In this document: positions 32,985-45,500 of the stretch, one piece after another
Layout: the number at the start of each line of letters is the position of its first letter
How positions within the stretch are numbered: position 1 is the first letter of the stretch
Origin: Protonemura montana
Taxonomy: Eukaryota > Arthropoda > Insecta > Plecoptera > Nemouridae
DNA: 64,000 bases
Assembly (NCBI GenBank): GCA_947568835.1
Contig: OX387608.1
Location: 1,774,001-1,838,000 of the forward strand
Direction: 5' to 3'
Notes under the pieces: model-generated
Seen by the model: the letters and a program-made list of their open reading frames with translations, nothing else
The model's database searches: none
Told to the model about the DNA's origin: nothing
Program-made: the position numbers and the translations under genes

Positions 32985-35618
32985 ATGATGAAGTTACCGG
33001 AAGATTACAAGCTTGCTGCAGCAGTGGAACGTCGCCGAAGAATGGAGGAAGAACGCAAGTGTCGCATTTTTAACCGACGCCAGCTCGTGGTGGGCATCGA
33101 CAAGGCAGCGCTGGAGATACAAATCGAAGAGAAGCGAAACAAAGAGAGCGAGGAACGAGAGAAGGAGCGAGCTTTTGCCCGTCAGACGCTTGAAACGGCG
33201 AGGATGGGGATCCTCGCAGACTCGGCCGTCCGCGAGGCAAAGCGTGAGCTCGATCGCGAGATCGAAACGTTTCGTAAGATCTACCAGCGCAAGGAGCAGA
33301 GTCGAGACTTTGATCTGAACGATCCCGATGAACTGAAGAAAGCACTTCCTGCTCGACTGAAGGACGACGACCCACGGTTAGTAGATTCTGTCGTTAGTTG
33401 CATTGAGCAAAGTGCTCATCTTCAGTCAGGACAAATGCATATTATGAAACAAGACAAGCAAATAAATTTAAGTTACAAAAAGCAAATCTTCTCATTTATA
33501 AGAACGGACCTTCATATGCAGGCTGCCTATCTTACATTGTACTAATACTAGAACAGAAAGATAAGAATGGATATGATTTTAAAAGCAGACTAAAGAATTA
33601 TCTCATTGAACGTTGTTTTTACACCATTAGCGAGTTTTAAAACGCCCATAAAAACGTCAAATGACAATTCCGTAAAGCACGATGTGTTTCTGTGGAAATA
33701 AAATAATAAAAAATATATATATTTATGTATAATGAAATTACCTTCCCATTAAGTTCACTTGTTTGCCCTCTAAGCTTTGGACCAATTAACAATATTTCTT
33801 AACAATACTTGAGAGGTTATTACTAATTGTTCCTAATAAAGAAACACTTCGCGCATTGCAAGCGTTTGCAATTTAAACACGATTTCATCTAGCATCAATT
33901 AATTTTGTGATTTCACTGCTTAGAATAAATATTTTATTATTAGCAATACTTTATTAGATTTCACACCAAACGCCCGAGCTTATCAAATCGGCTGCTTGCA
34001 GCTGCGGCCTCGCCTCAGCACAGAAATTCGAGGGCGAGGACCTGAGCTCCACGCAACGCGCGCGATTCTTGAACGCGGAGATAACGGCCGCGCTGGCCGC
34101 GCAGTCCGAGGAACGGCGCTGCCAGCGCGAAGAAGAACACGCCGCGAGACTCGCACAGGACGCCGCTGCCCTGGCACGCGACGCGCGCGCCGTGCAGTTG
34201 GCGGCAATGGAGGAAGACCTCCGACGCAGAATCAGGATCGCCAACCAGAGCTATAACATCGTAGGAATGCTTCTGACCTAACCTCTACTTGTTGCATGCC
34301 TGAAGTTTAAAGAGTCGAGTGTTTTCGAGCTTGTTAGGTTGGTTGCGCTTGCAGGCGCTGACGGAAGAGGCGGCGGCGCTGACCAGCGAGCGTCGGGTGC
34401 TCGACGCAGAGAGCAGCCGGCAAGAGATTGTCACGGCGATGACAAGTGACATGCTCACCGAGAACGCAGAGGGCCCGGTCTACCGCGGTGAGCTCATAAC
34501 AACCTGTTGCTTGACTTTCATCACTCCAACCTCTCTCCCGAACAGAACTGGTCATGTGTATGATGGTCACCCATCCAATACCTGACTCAGCGCAGTGTTG
34601 CTTAACTTTCTTCCCTCCAACCTCTCTCCCGAACAGAACTGGTCATGTGTATGATGGTCACCCATCCAATACCTGACCCAGCGCAGTGTTGCTTAACTTT
34701 CATCCCTCCAACCTCTCTCCCGAACAGAACTGGTCATGTGTATGATGGTCACCCATCCAATACCTGACTCAGCGCAGTGTTGCTTAACTTTCTTCCCTCC
34801 AACCTCTCTCCCGAAGAGAACTGGTCATGTGTATGATGGTCATCCATCCCACACGCCGAACTGTTCGGTTTCATCTCTTGGTTTGCCGACAGGAATGTCT
34901 CCCGAGCAAGTGCGAGCGATCTACGAGTACCGAGAAGTTCAGATTGAGGAAAAACGGAACCGCGACTCTGAGGATGCCGCACGGGATGCAACAATCGCGC
35001 GGCAACTTAACATGCTGGCGCGTTGCAGGTAACCTTGCAACCAGGGCTCGAAGATGTAATACCCTGGTATGACCTGGATACAGATATATCATGTGACGGT
35101 CGTGCAAGTATATGGTAATTTAGGTCCTGTCCTGTCAGGTTACTTACTGTTTCAACTTGCTAGGAATTAAGTTAGATGGTAATTTACTTATCATATTTCT
35201 GTAAGAGAAGTGCTTGCTCAGAACACGTCTGTTTATTTGATTTTAATGCCTATCGATACATTTTGAGGGGTTATTCATGTTCCTAAATACTCTGCGCACT
35301 GCAAGCGTTTGCAATTTAAATCTGATTCCACAATTAACCTATATTTTTCTATCCAGACTAATAAAATCACCATTAAATCACCGTCATCTTCTCTGATTCA
35401 CTGAGAACCGAGATGTTATGTTCTTGATTTGGGTCGGCAGCGAAATGTCCGCTGCCCAGCACGAGGCCGCTCGGCGGGAGGAAGAGCAACGTGTAGCGCA
35501 GACAAACCTGATGCTGGCTGAACAGCAAGCCAGCCAGAAGCGGTACATGGACAAAGTTGTCTACACGAACGTCCCGACGGCGAGCTTCTACGAACAGTTC
35601 AATGCTTCTACACGATAA
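32985..35618 (+). CDS. RIBC2: RIB43A-like with coiled-coils protein 2 (RIBC2)
   Basis: RIB43A proteins are filamentous microtubule inner proteins of ciliary doublets, so the host builds motile cilia or flagella (for example sperm). Exons: 32985-33376, 34002-34260, 34355-34487, 34893-35028, 35441-35618; phases fit, 365 aa against about 380 in human. Nearly all coiled coil rich in Glu/Arg. Family blocks are FNRRQLVVGIDKAALEIQI (near residue 30), FDLNDPD, GEDLSSTQR, GMSPEQVRAIYE and the C-terminal KRYMDKVVYTNVPTASFYEQF, which matches the conserved RIB43A end. The first ATG of two adjacent Met codons is used. Intron 3 contains the 5S-derived 91-bp array. Confidence 0.96.
33805..33895 (+). repeat. 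tRNA-like element family, tail fragment
   Basis: GCAAGCGTTTGCAATTTAAA with the GAGAGGTTATT block before it; no tRNA core. RIBC2 intron 1. A similar tail fragment lies at 35250-35335 in intron 4. Confidence 0.65.
34505..34855 (-). repeat. 5S rRNA-derived 91-bp tandem repeat, about 3.9 copies (RIBC2 intron 3)
   Basis: The 5S-like sense is on the minus strand, antisense to RIBC2. Exact spacing of 91 bp between successive GAACAGAACTGG blocks (34540, 34631). Confidence 0.88.
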
Positions 35619-36553
35619 ATCGTTTCATTTCACATTTATATTCACAACTGTGTCCTAGTCATGTTCGCAAATTTGTTGTTAACACCTATTTTTGTCATCA
35701 ATATATTTGTGAGTTCTTTTGAAAAGCTAAGTAAAGATTTTCTTGTATTTTATCTCGTCGATTGCATGGGAATTTTGAGGTTATCACGTGAGAGTGACGT
35801 TTGAAAATTGTTGCTCGAATACTTTTGTTGGTTACGATTACCAAGAGAATAAAAGATCAATTTAACAGCCACTTAAATGATACATTCCTAAACGTCGCTC
35901 GGTGGCTATTTGATTGTTTCAATGGATCGCGATTGAGACACGTCCAATCCTTTATCTCTGGTCACATGTTTTCGTACGTGCATTGCCTGCTGGTATAAAA
36001 TGGTACCAACGATGGTACTTAAAAATATTTCAAATGTGCCATTCGAAATGCCCTTCCTGGACCTGCTAATAAAATAGAATGATTAGACCACAAATTAGGA
36101 AATCAATTAAATACACATTCACAAATTTACTGAGAACATTCCGCCTCATTAAATATGCGAAGTGAGTGACAAAAAATACACAATTAACAAACAGGAGCAA
36201 ATGTAAAGTCACAGGTTTAATGTTCACGTGCTAATAACCTCAAGTTATTGTACTATTTTACTAAATTTTTCAATAATTGTACTGAAAAAATACTGCGGTG
36301 CTTTTGATCAATTTAAAAAAGGTGTACTGCCACGTAAAATTATACTGCAGCGGCAATACAATCCATCGAATTAACGAGTGGAAAAGAAGAATGGCAATAA
36401 CAAAGATGAATGCACGAGATCCCGTCCCTTGCCCCCTCGCGTCGCCCTCGCAGTAACGGTAAAGACGGGTTCACGGCGGCGTCGTCTCGGTGAAAGGCGA
36501 TTCACTTGAGAGTTGAGCAAGCGAGAGGCGACAACTGAGTCAGAGACTGCAAA
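35619..36553. other. Spacer between RIBC2 3' end and the chitinase start
   Basis: RIBC2 3' UTR and the presumed chitinase promoter. A TATA-like GGTATAAAAT sits at about 35992, far (about 560 bp) upstream of the chitinase ATG. No exon or repeat seen. Confidence 0.4.
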
Positions 36554-39500
36554 ATGGAGCAGAAATACACCCTGACATCGTTACTATGCGCTGTGTTGGC
36601 GATATCTCTGGCTGTCGCCGCTTCTGTCAACGTCTCCAAGTCGAAAGAGTTGGAGAAAACAGGTGAGTGTTTGTTGCAAGGTGTCTCGGCCACCTGCCAC
36701 ACTGGCCACAAAACAACACTCGATGTGGCCTGCTGTCAGAAACAAAAGAAACACGCACTAAGCTCCTAGGATTATGGTACAAGATCAAGATGTTGATTAG
36801 ACTGAACAACCCCAAACCTCCAACTTCTTCCAACGGCACCTGTATGTTGGCGCGTGAGGGACGCCGGAGGGGTCTGGTCACAGATCGAATTTGCACAAAA
36901 ACTAACATGACCTTTAGAAAGAGACTAGGTTCAAAGTAGGTTTGCAACCTTGTAAGACCTTGGAAATATTGGCGCCGATGCTGTTTTTGGTTGCTTATGT
37001 TGACATTGACTTGAACTTTGTAGAAGACTTTAAAAATGAAGACATTATATTCAAAATAGGACCTTAAATATATTATATATATATATAATATAATATTATA
37101 ATATAATATATAATATAATATAATATTATATATATATTACTCCCCAAGATGGCGTCAGGAGCAGTCACAAAAACGGCAAGCTCCCAAAATATATTAATTA
37201 ACTGTAAAAAGTGCAACAAAAAAGTGACAAATGGTGTTTCATGCGACAAATGCGGAGTCAATTTTCACTTTAAATGTGCTGGATTGAATCGTGGAGAAAC
37301 GAAAAGTAGCGTAAACAGTGATTATCGGTGGGAATGTGTGGACTGTGACGTTGTCGTGGACTGCGACAAGCAAGCCAAAGGTTATTCAACTGTACCAACT
37401 CTAGCATGGGTATGTCAAGCAAAATTCTACAAGACGATTGTAGATAACCTTGCTATTTTAAACAGCAAAGTGGAAAAAATGCAATTGGAAATTGAGAAAC
37501 TGCGATCAGAAAATAATCAGTTAAAAAAAAAAGGGGGAGTAACACCAAGCGTAGAAGTACATTTCGAGCGATCCCGTCCAGAGGGTAGCACTACCCAAAC
37601 GGAAGGCAACCTCTCAGCGCGCAAAAATTCAAAGTCTGACCAGAAAATGTCGTACAAAGACGCCATTTCTAATCACAAAAATATGGTCGTAATATCTAAA
37701 AAAGACAGGGGAAATAAAAACGACATTATCAAAGCAATGAAGGAAGCTGTTAAACCTTCTGAACTAGGACTCAGCATATTAAGTGTTAAACAAGTGAATG
37801 GTGAAGTGGTGATCGGATGCGAAAATGAAAATGACGCAAGTGAATTAATAAAAAAAACGGAAGAAAAGATGGGCGAGTGTTTCAACATAAGAAGGAATAT
37901 GAAAAAAGAATTTTGCAAAATAGTTATCATTGGCGTAGACAGCGAAGACCAAAAAGAACACTATGAAGAGTGGGAAGAAGAAATAATGAAGCAAAACAAC
38001 ATGGAAAAGATAAGGATTACATACACAAAAAAAAACTATATGAGTAAATCGGTAAACTTAATAGCAGAAGTTAGAACTGAGGATAGAGATAGACTTGTAA
38101 AAGAAGGAATTAAAATGAATTGGAGGAGGTGTAAAGTTATGGATAGCGTATGGGTTAAACGGTGCTACAAATGCTGTGGATATGGGCATAGTAGCAATCA
38201 ATGTAGAAACGAGCTGGCATGTGGTTACTGTGCTGGAAAACACCGGTACGATGAATGCTTGGGGGACGTAGAGCAATGTATAAACTGTATAAAAGCAAAC
38301 ACTAAATTTAACTTAAAATGGAGTACAAATCACGAATCCAGGGACCCAAATTGTCCCTGTTATATCAGAGTTTTTAATGATGCAAAAAGACAGGGTGAAA
38401 TAGGCTATGATATGCCAAATAAAAAATAGCAATTAAAAGAGAATGGATACACAGATGGAAATATATACTGTAGTAAATTAATACATTTAAATGCACAGAG
38501 CCTAATCAAACACATGGATGAGATTAGGGAGTTTATAAGCAAACACAGGCCCTATATAGCGGCAATGACGGAAACACACGTAAGCGATAAAATCTACGAT
38601 AAGGAAATTGAGATAGACGGATTTAAAACAGTTCGTTGCAATTCTCACTCTAGGCACACTGGAGGAGTATGCCTATACATAGATGAAAGAACTAAATATA
38701 AAATAAAATGTAACGAAAGCCTAAAAGACATAGGACTTTGGGTGCTAGGAGCCAAAGTATGGATGAATGGTGAAACTATAAATATTTAGGTAATATATGT
38801 TTCTCCAAATGGGAAGAAGAAAGAGGTGCTAAAAAAGCTAAAACGTATCTTTGAAAATGAAGCCTACAAAAGGGAACGAGTGATTATAATGGGTGACATG
38901 AATTTTGACTGGCTTGGAAACTCACCGTTGACAAGGAAACTAAAAGAATTGGTACTAAAATATGAACTGAGACAATTAATAATGAGCCCAACTAGAATAA
39001 CAAAGGACAGCAGTACTCTAATTGACATTGTAATTTCAAATGATGAATCAATCAGTGCAAAAACAATAGATGGAATCAGCATAACAGATCACGAGGTACT
39101 AGAAATAAAAGTGTGTAATAGGAACAAAACTAAAGAATTAACAGAAAAAATTAAAATTAAAACAATCGAAAACTGGGACAAATATGAAAAAGAAGAATAT
39201 CAAAACAAACTGTATGGATGTTCTTGGATAAGAGACGAAAAGGATATAAATGAAATGTTTAAAAATATGGAGGGAAATATTTTAAAATGTAAGGAAGAGT
39301 TTGTAAAAAAAGAGGCACGAAAGGTAAACTACAAAAGTAGTAAACCATGGTTTAATGATGAATGCAAGAAAAGTGTGCTAAATAGAAATTACTGGTACAA
39401 AAGATCAAAAATGTCCAGGAAGGTGAACGATTGGATCAGATATAAAAATGAAAGAAACATGACGACGAATGCTCTAAGATGGGCTGAAAAGAATTATTAT

Positions 39501-42500
39501 GAGGAAAAGATTGACAATGTCAAATATGATGGAGAAAAAATGTGGAGGACACTTAAAAAAATAGTACAAACACATAATACTGAAAAAAATAAAAATGAAA
39601 TAATAAACTCGGACCAAAAAATGTTAAATAATGACCTAGAAATAGCAGATCATTTTAACAAATATTTTATTGATAGCATAAATGATATCCTAAAAACTAT
39701 TGAGATCGAAGTAGAAAATAATAACGTAGAAAACAACATAGGAAAACTCAACCTGGACAACATTCAGAAATATGAAAGAGAAAAAGACTGCAAATTTATA
39801 GAGTTCAACAAGATCTCGATTGGAGAAATGGATAAAGTAATTAGGGAACTAAGAAATAAAAAGGGTGATATGGATGGTATATCTGTGAAACTGTTCAAAG
39901 ACTCGTACCCTGTTATAAAATACTACCTATTAGACCTAATAAATGCCTCGCTTCAGAGTGGAATTTTTCCCTCAAAACTTAAAATATCTCAAATAATACC
40001 AGTACCTAAAGTTCGGGGTTCAATAAAAATAAATGAATATAGACCAATAAATATGCTTTCAGTGATGGACAAAATCATAGAAAAATTAGTATATCAACAA
40101 CTTACAAGCTATCTAGAAACAAATAATTTACTATACGAAAATCAATCGGGCTTTAGAAATGGTTTCTCATGTGAAACTGCGATTCAAAATTTAATATCAA
40201 ATTTCTACAGTGAGAAAGAAAAAGGAACTAAAATAATAGCCGTTTTTCTTGACCTAAAAAGAGCTTTCGAGACAATAAACAGAGAAAGACTACTTCTCAA
40301 ACTACAAACTATGTATGGCATCACTGAAAAAGCTCTTGCATGGATAAATGACTACCTCACAAATAGATTTCAAAGAGTGAAGTACGGAAAAGAACAATCG
40401 GACCTCATAGAATGCACCCAAGGAGTACCTCAAGGATCTATTTTGGGCCCCCTTCTCTTTATACTCTATATTAATGACGCGTATAAGTGTTTATCATATA
40501 GTCAGCTAAATATGTATGCCGACGACATGGTAATATGGACGAGTGGGCGAAATATTGACGATGTCGCAGACAAACTAAATTATGATGTAAATATAATGTC
40601 CAAATGGCTAAATGTAAATAAACTTAAACTAAACGAAACCAAGTCCAAAATAATGTATGTAAACAAAGGTGTATCACAAGAAAGTCACCAGAAAAATAAA
40701 ATAGTCATAAAGGGGACTGATATTGAAACTGTTAGTGAAATCAAGTACCTAGGAGTGATTATAGATAATAAATTAAATTTCAAGGACCATATAAAATCAG
40801 TAACAAATAAAATCGATAAAAAATTAGGATACTTGTACAGAGTAAGCAGACAACTTTCAATGTGGACAAAATCAATCATCTTCAATACCATCATTAAACC
40901 ACATTTTAAATACTGTAGCACAATACTAGCAATAGCAAACGAAAATGAATGTAAGAAACTACAAAAACTCCAAAACAGGGCAGCTAGAATAATATTAAAA
41001 GAAAGTTGGCTCTCTGACCAAAGAGAAATGCTAAATAAACTTCAATGGAAAAATGTTAAAGAAAATTTTGAAATAGATGTATGTACTTTTATATTTAAGA
41101 TCCTACATGGTCAAATGCCTATGTACTTAGAAAATAGACTAAATATTAAAGATCATGAACATAATACTAGATCAGAAAGAAATTCGTATGTAGAAGGCAA
41201 GTCTAATAATAGTATATTTTATAGAGGAGTAAGAAAATATTATGCACTTCCTGCAAACATCAAAGGCGAGGAAGATTTTGTTAAGTTTAGTAAAAAATTA
41301 GAAAGTTTTGTTAGTATCTAAGTAAAACTTTAAGCTAAGAAATTACAAAAATGTAAAATGTACTGTAAATAGCATTTTTTTGCTAAATAAACAACTTCAA
41401 ACAAACAAATGTTCATGCCCTATCTGCTATGTCCCAGCGCTGTATCAACGGTAGCCTATGTTTAAATCTGAGTACCAACAACCAACTGACCAATCGACTT
41501 CAGTCGACCAAGAAGAATAATGCCAGCTTTTAACTTACGCCCAAATATATTTATTTTCATATTCGGAATGCTGTCAAACTGGTTGGTAACTATTGATAAC
41601 ATAGCAACAAGTTTTCTTTCATCTACCAGGGAAAACTTGTAGCTATTTTATTTTTAGGAACACTAATAACCTCTCAAAAATTGATGCCCAAACGGGGACC
41701 GGACCTCCACCTGTTGCGGGTGTTGCTCTAACCAATTGAGCTATTTGGACATCCGGCATTTGTTGACAGGGTTTTAGTGCATTTGATGAGAATGACGGAT
41801 CACCAAGGAGTAGAACCACGAGTGTTCCTAATAATAAAATACCCCGTGCAATTAAAATCAGATTCCAAACGTTGCTTCTTGACGTCGACAGCGCTGGGCG
41901 ACAAGGTGCTGGTTTGCTACGTCTCGTCGTGGGCCCGTTATCGTCACGGGAACGGCTCGTTCCAGATCGACGACGTGAACCCGAAGCTTTGTACGCATCT
42001 CGTGTACGCGTTTGCTGGTCTCAACACAACGACCTTTGCGCTGCGCAGTCTTGACCCTTTCAACGACCTTGAAGAAGACTACGGCAGAGGTAAGTCCACG
42101 TCGAGCCAATCTTTGCCACTTTCTAATTCTGTACCTCGTACCGATAGGGCGACGGCCGCTAAATAAAATTTCTTCCATGTGATGGATCAAAACCACCTTA
42201 ATTTAGAGCTAAATTCTTATTTTTTTGTATTTATGTAAACATCTTCCGGTGAAATCAGCCTTCATGACCATAGTTGGGGAAAATCGTTTTAAAAACGATC
42301 TTTTAAAAAGATCGAAAATCGCGATCGTTTTTTATAAATTTAAATTCGTTTCAAGAAAAGATTGAGTTCATTTAAAAGATCGTTTTCTAAAAAAAATCAT
42401 GTGATCATTGGAAAAAAAACATAATTTTTAGCACCTTTAGGTGCTGGGAAATTTAATATTAATATAGAAATAGTAGGAACACAATGGGACGAGGACTATG

Positions 42501-45500
42501 ACTTATTGTCAAGAATACAAGAAGATAATTAACAGTCTGTTAACACTTAACAGTCTGTTAACACTTAACAAGAACAATGATGCCTTGCAATTTGAAACAC
42601 GTTAAACACAATCTTTTCAAAAGGATCGTGGAAAATCCGAGCGCGATCGAATAAAAAGATTGTGGAATACAAAAAAGATGGCAATCAGTTCAAAGATCAC
42701 GATCCCGTTTTTTTTAAAAGATCTTTTTCTAATTATGATCATGCCAGTGAACGTACCTAAATGTTTGTAAAGCTTAAAGTAGAGACATTGTTAAGTTAGC
42801 TTCGAGCTTCTCTCAAAGCTAGCCATTCCAAGTCTAGATCACTTCAACACTTCACGTGTTAACTCCGCCTCCCTCGGCAGGTTCCTACAAGCGTCTGACT
42901 GCATTCCGCAGAGATTACCCGGCGGTGAAGGTCACGCTGGCCGTGGGAGGTTGGAACGAAGGTTCAGCCAACTACTCTCGGATGGCGTCAAGTGCGGCCA
43001 ATCGGCAGCGCTTCGTCGACAGCGCCGTGGACTTCGTGAGGTGCGTTCGGTGGTCGCCCATCCAATACCTGACCCAGCACAGTGTTGCTTAAGTTTCATC
43101 CCTACCTCTCTCCCAAACAGAACTGGTCATGTGTTAGATGGTCACCCACACAATACCTGATCCAGCGCAGTGTTGCTTAACTTAGATCCCTCTCACCACT
43201 CTCCCAAACAGAACTGGTCATGTGTATGATGGTCACCCATCCAATACCTGACCCAGCACAGTGTTGCTTAACTTTGGTGATCTGACGAGGATCACTATGC
43301 TGTGGAGGCCGTACCTATTTGTACTTTGCAAGATAAAGATTGCAAAAATAAAAACTATATCCTCAACACTTGTATTGAACTTGGAATGTTCCAGACGGTT
43401 CAACTTCGATGGCCTGGACCTCGACTGGGAGTTCCCGGGGAAGAGGGACGGGAAGCCGGAAGACAAGGACAACTTCCTGTCGCTGGTCAAGGTAAGGAGG
43501 ACGTCAGGACGTGTCTGCAGGGTTCTGGTCGTGAGAAGAAGATCGACACAATGTCTTGCAGCCTGGGAGCTTCAATTACTGGAGGAGTGATAATAAGAAT
43601 CATATACAACCAAACCTAAAAGGGAGGAGGAAATACCCGATTCCGGTAGAACTGCAGAACTCATCCATCCAATACCTGACCAATTTCACAGTTTTTACAA
43701 AACACGTTTTCAACCAATTTTGACCATAAAAGTGGTGAAAAAAACGAAAACTGCCAACGTAAACACTTTAAATAGCTCGGGCTCTTTGAGAGAACTCTAA
43801 ATCAGGGACTCTCAAGATGGCGGCCTTGGCTTCAGAGTCTCTCCATGACACCAACTATCCAGGTGGAAATAAGTTTTCCCACTTTTCAAATCGCTGTGTA
43901 ATTTATTGGGATATATATGTTCAACTACAGATCATCAGTGGGAAGTATATATGTTCAACTACAGAGCATCAGTGGGAAGTATATATGTTCAACTACAGAG
44001 CATCAGTGGGAAGTATATATGTTCAACTACAGAGCATCAGTGGGAAGTATATATGTTCAACTACAGAGCATCAGTGGGAAGTATATATGTTCAACTACAG
44101 AGTATCAGTGGGAAGTATATATGTTCAACTACAGAGCATCAGTGGGAAGTATATATGTTCAACTACAGAGCATAAGTGGGAAGTATATATGTTCAACTAC
44201 AGAACATCAGTGGGTGATCTATCAATGATATTTTTCTAAAATACTGACTCTGTGTGCTCCGCTTTCAGGAGCTTCGCGCAGCTTTTGCTCCGCATGGCTG
44301 GCTCCTCACAGCCGCGTTGGGGGCGGGGCCAGATAAAATCGAGGCCGCGTATCACGTGGCGGCGTTGTCGGAGCATCTCGACTTCCTCCACGCGATGTGC
44401 TACGACTACCACGGAGCTTGGGACAAGTACACGGGATCCAACACGCCGCTGAAGAAGCAGGACGACAAGTTCTCCGTGGTGAGCGGTCGGTGGAATTACA
44501 GCGAACAGAACGGAGGATTGATCATTGATGGGTTTTCATCATGTGTTTTTTTTGTTGGCAATCTAGCGTCCAAAGGCCAGCTTTGATTTGAACGAAAATT
44601 TCCGACCACATTTCTGTATTCTTAACTTAGACCCCCTGCGATTTTCAGCAAAATTGGTCTGACAGCTTAGTAACTATTCAAAATTACAAAAAAATATTGA
44701 GATTTTCATGAGCTTTTTGGTGTTTTACCACCAAGTTTTGCTTCTATTTTCTTTACCAAACTTTGCAGAGATGTGAAATACACCTAATATTAAGAAGCCT
44801 CATCATTGTTGAGCCCGTATATGTTTTCCGACCATTTCACGATGTCTATTTCTATCTCACGATGACCAGTCTCCGCGGCCAGCTAGCTCCTCCCACCACA
44901 AGCTTGTGTTTTGTTTTGCAGGAAGACAGCATCGAGTTACTTCTGTCGCTCGGAGCAGCTCCCGAGAAACTCGTGCTCGGCTTGGCGATGTACGGCCGAT
45001 CTTTCATAACCACGGCACCTGCGACCTCGGCGCTGAGAGCTAAAGCCAGCGCCGTCGGGTTCAAGGGACCTTACACCGGCGAGGACGGATTTCTGGGATA
45101 CAACGAGGTAGGCTCGGTGACAAGGCTGGATATCAGTTCAGACGCTGTAGTCGAGCAATATCAAAGCATCGTCAGATAAGAAATTTTGCTTTTTCGGCGG
45201 TAAAACAAGTTGAAAATATGACCAAATCTGTCCAATAATGTAACGAACGTGTGGTAAAAAACAAGGACAAAAAAATATCATCGGAAAACCCCTAAAAAAT
45301 TAGGGATTCTAAATTTTTACTAAAAAATAAATTAACTTTAGAGCTTCAGTAGCACCATGGTAGCACCGCCAAATGACCGCTCTAGGTCGAGGCCCGCGTC
45401 CAGTTGTTAGGTTATGTTTCTCTGCTCCAGATCTGTCTCGAGCTGGGCAAGCTGGATGCCGAGGGCAATCAGGTCTGGCTCCAGCTCTGGGACAACGAGA

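Larger units (their letters stand above)
37142..41400 (+). mobile_element. Nearly full-length non-LTR retrotransposon (Jockey/CR1-like LINE) in chitinase intron 1
   Basis: The order is short 5' leader, ORF1, ORF2 (endonuclease plus reverse transcriptase), a short 3' UTR with AATAAA at 41386-41391, then an ACAAACAAA tail. It is in sense with the chitinase gene and is A-rich, unlike the flanking exons. Only two in-frame TAGs interrupt the frame across about 4.17 kb, so the insertion is young. Clade assigned from the EN-RT layout and the C-terminal RT-associated region. Target-site duplication not resolved. Confidence 0.92.
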
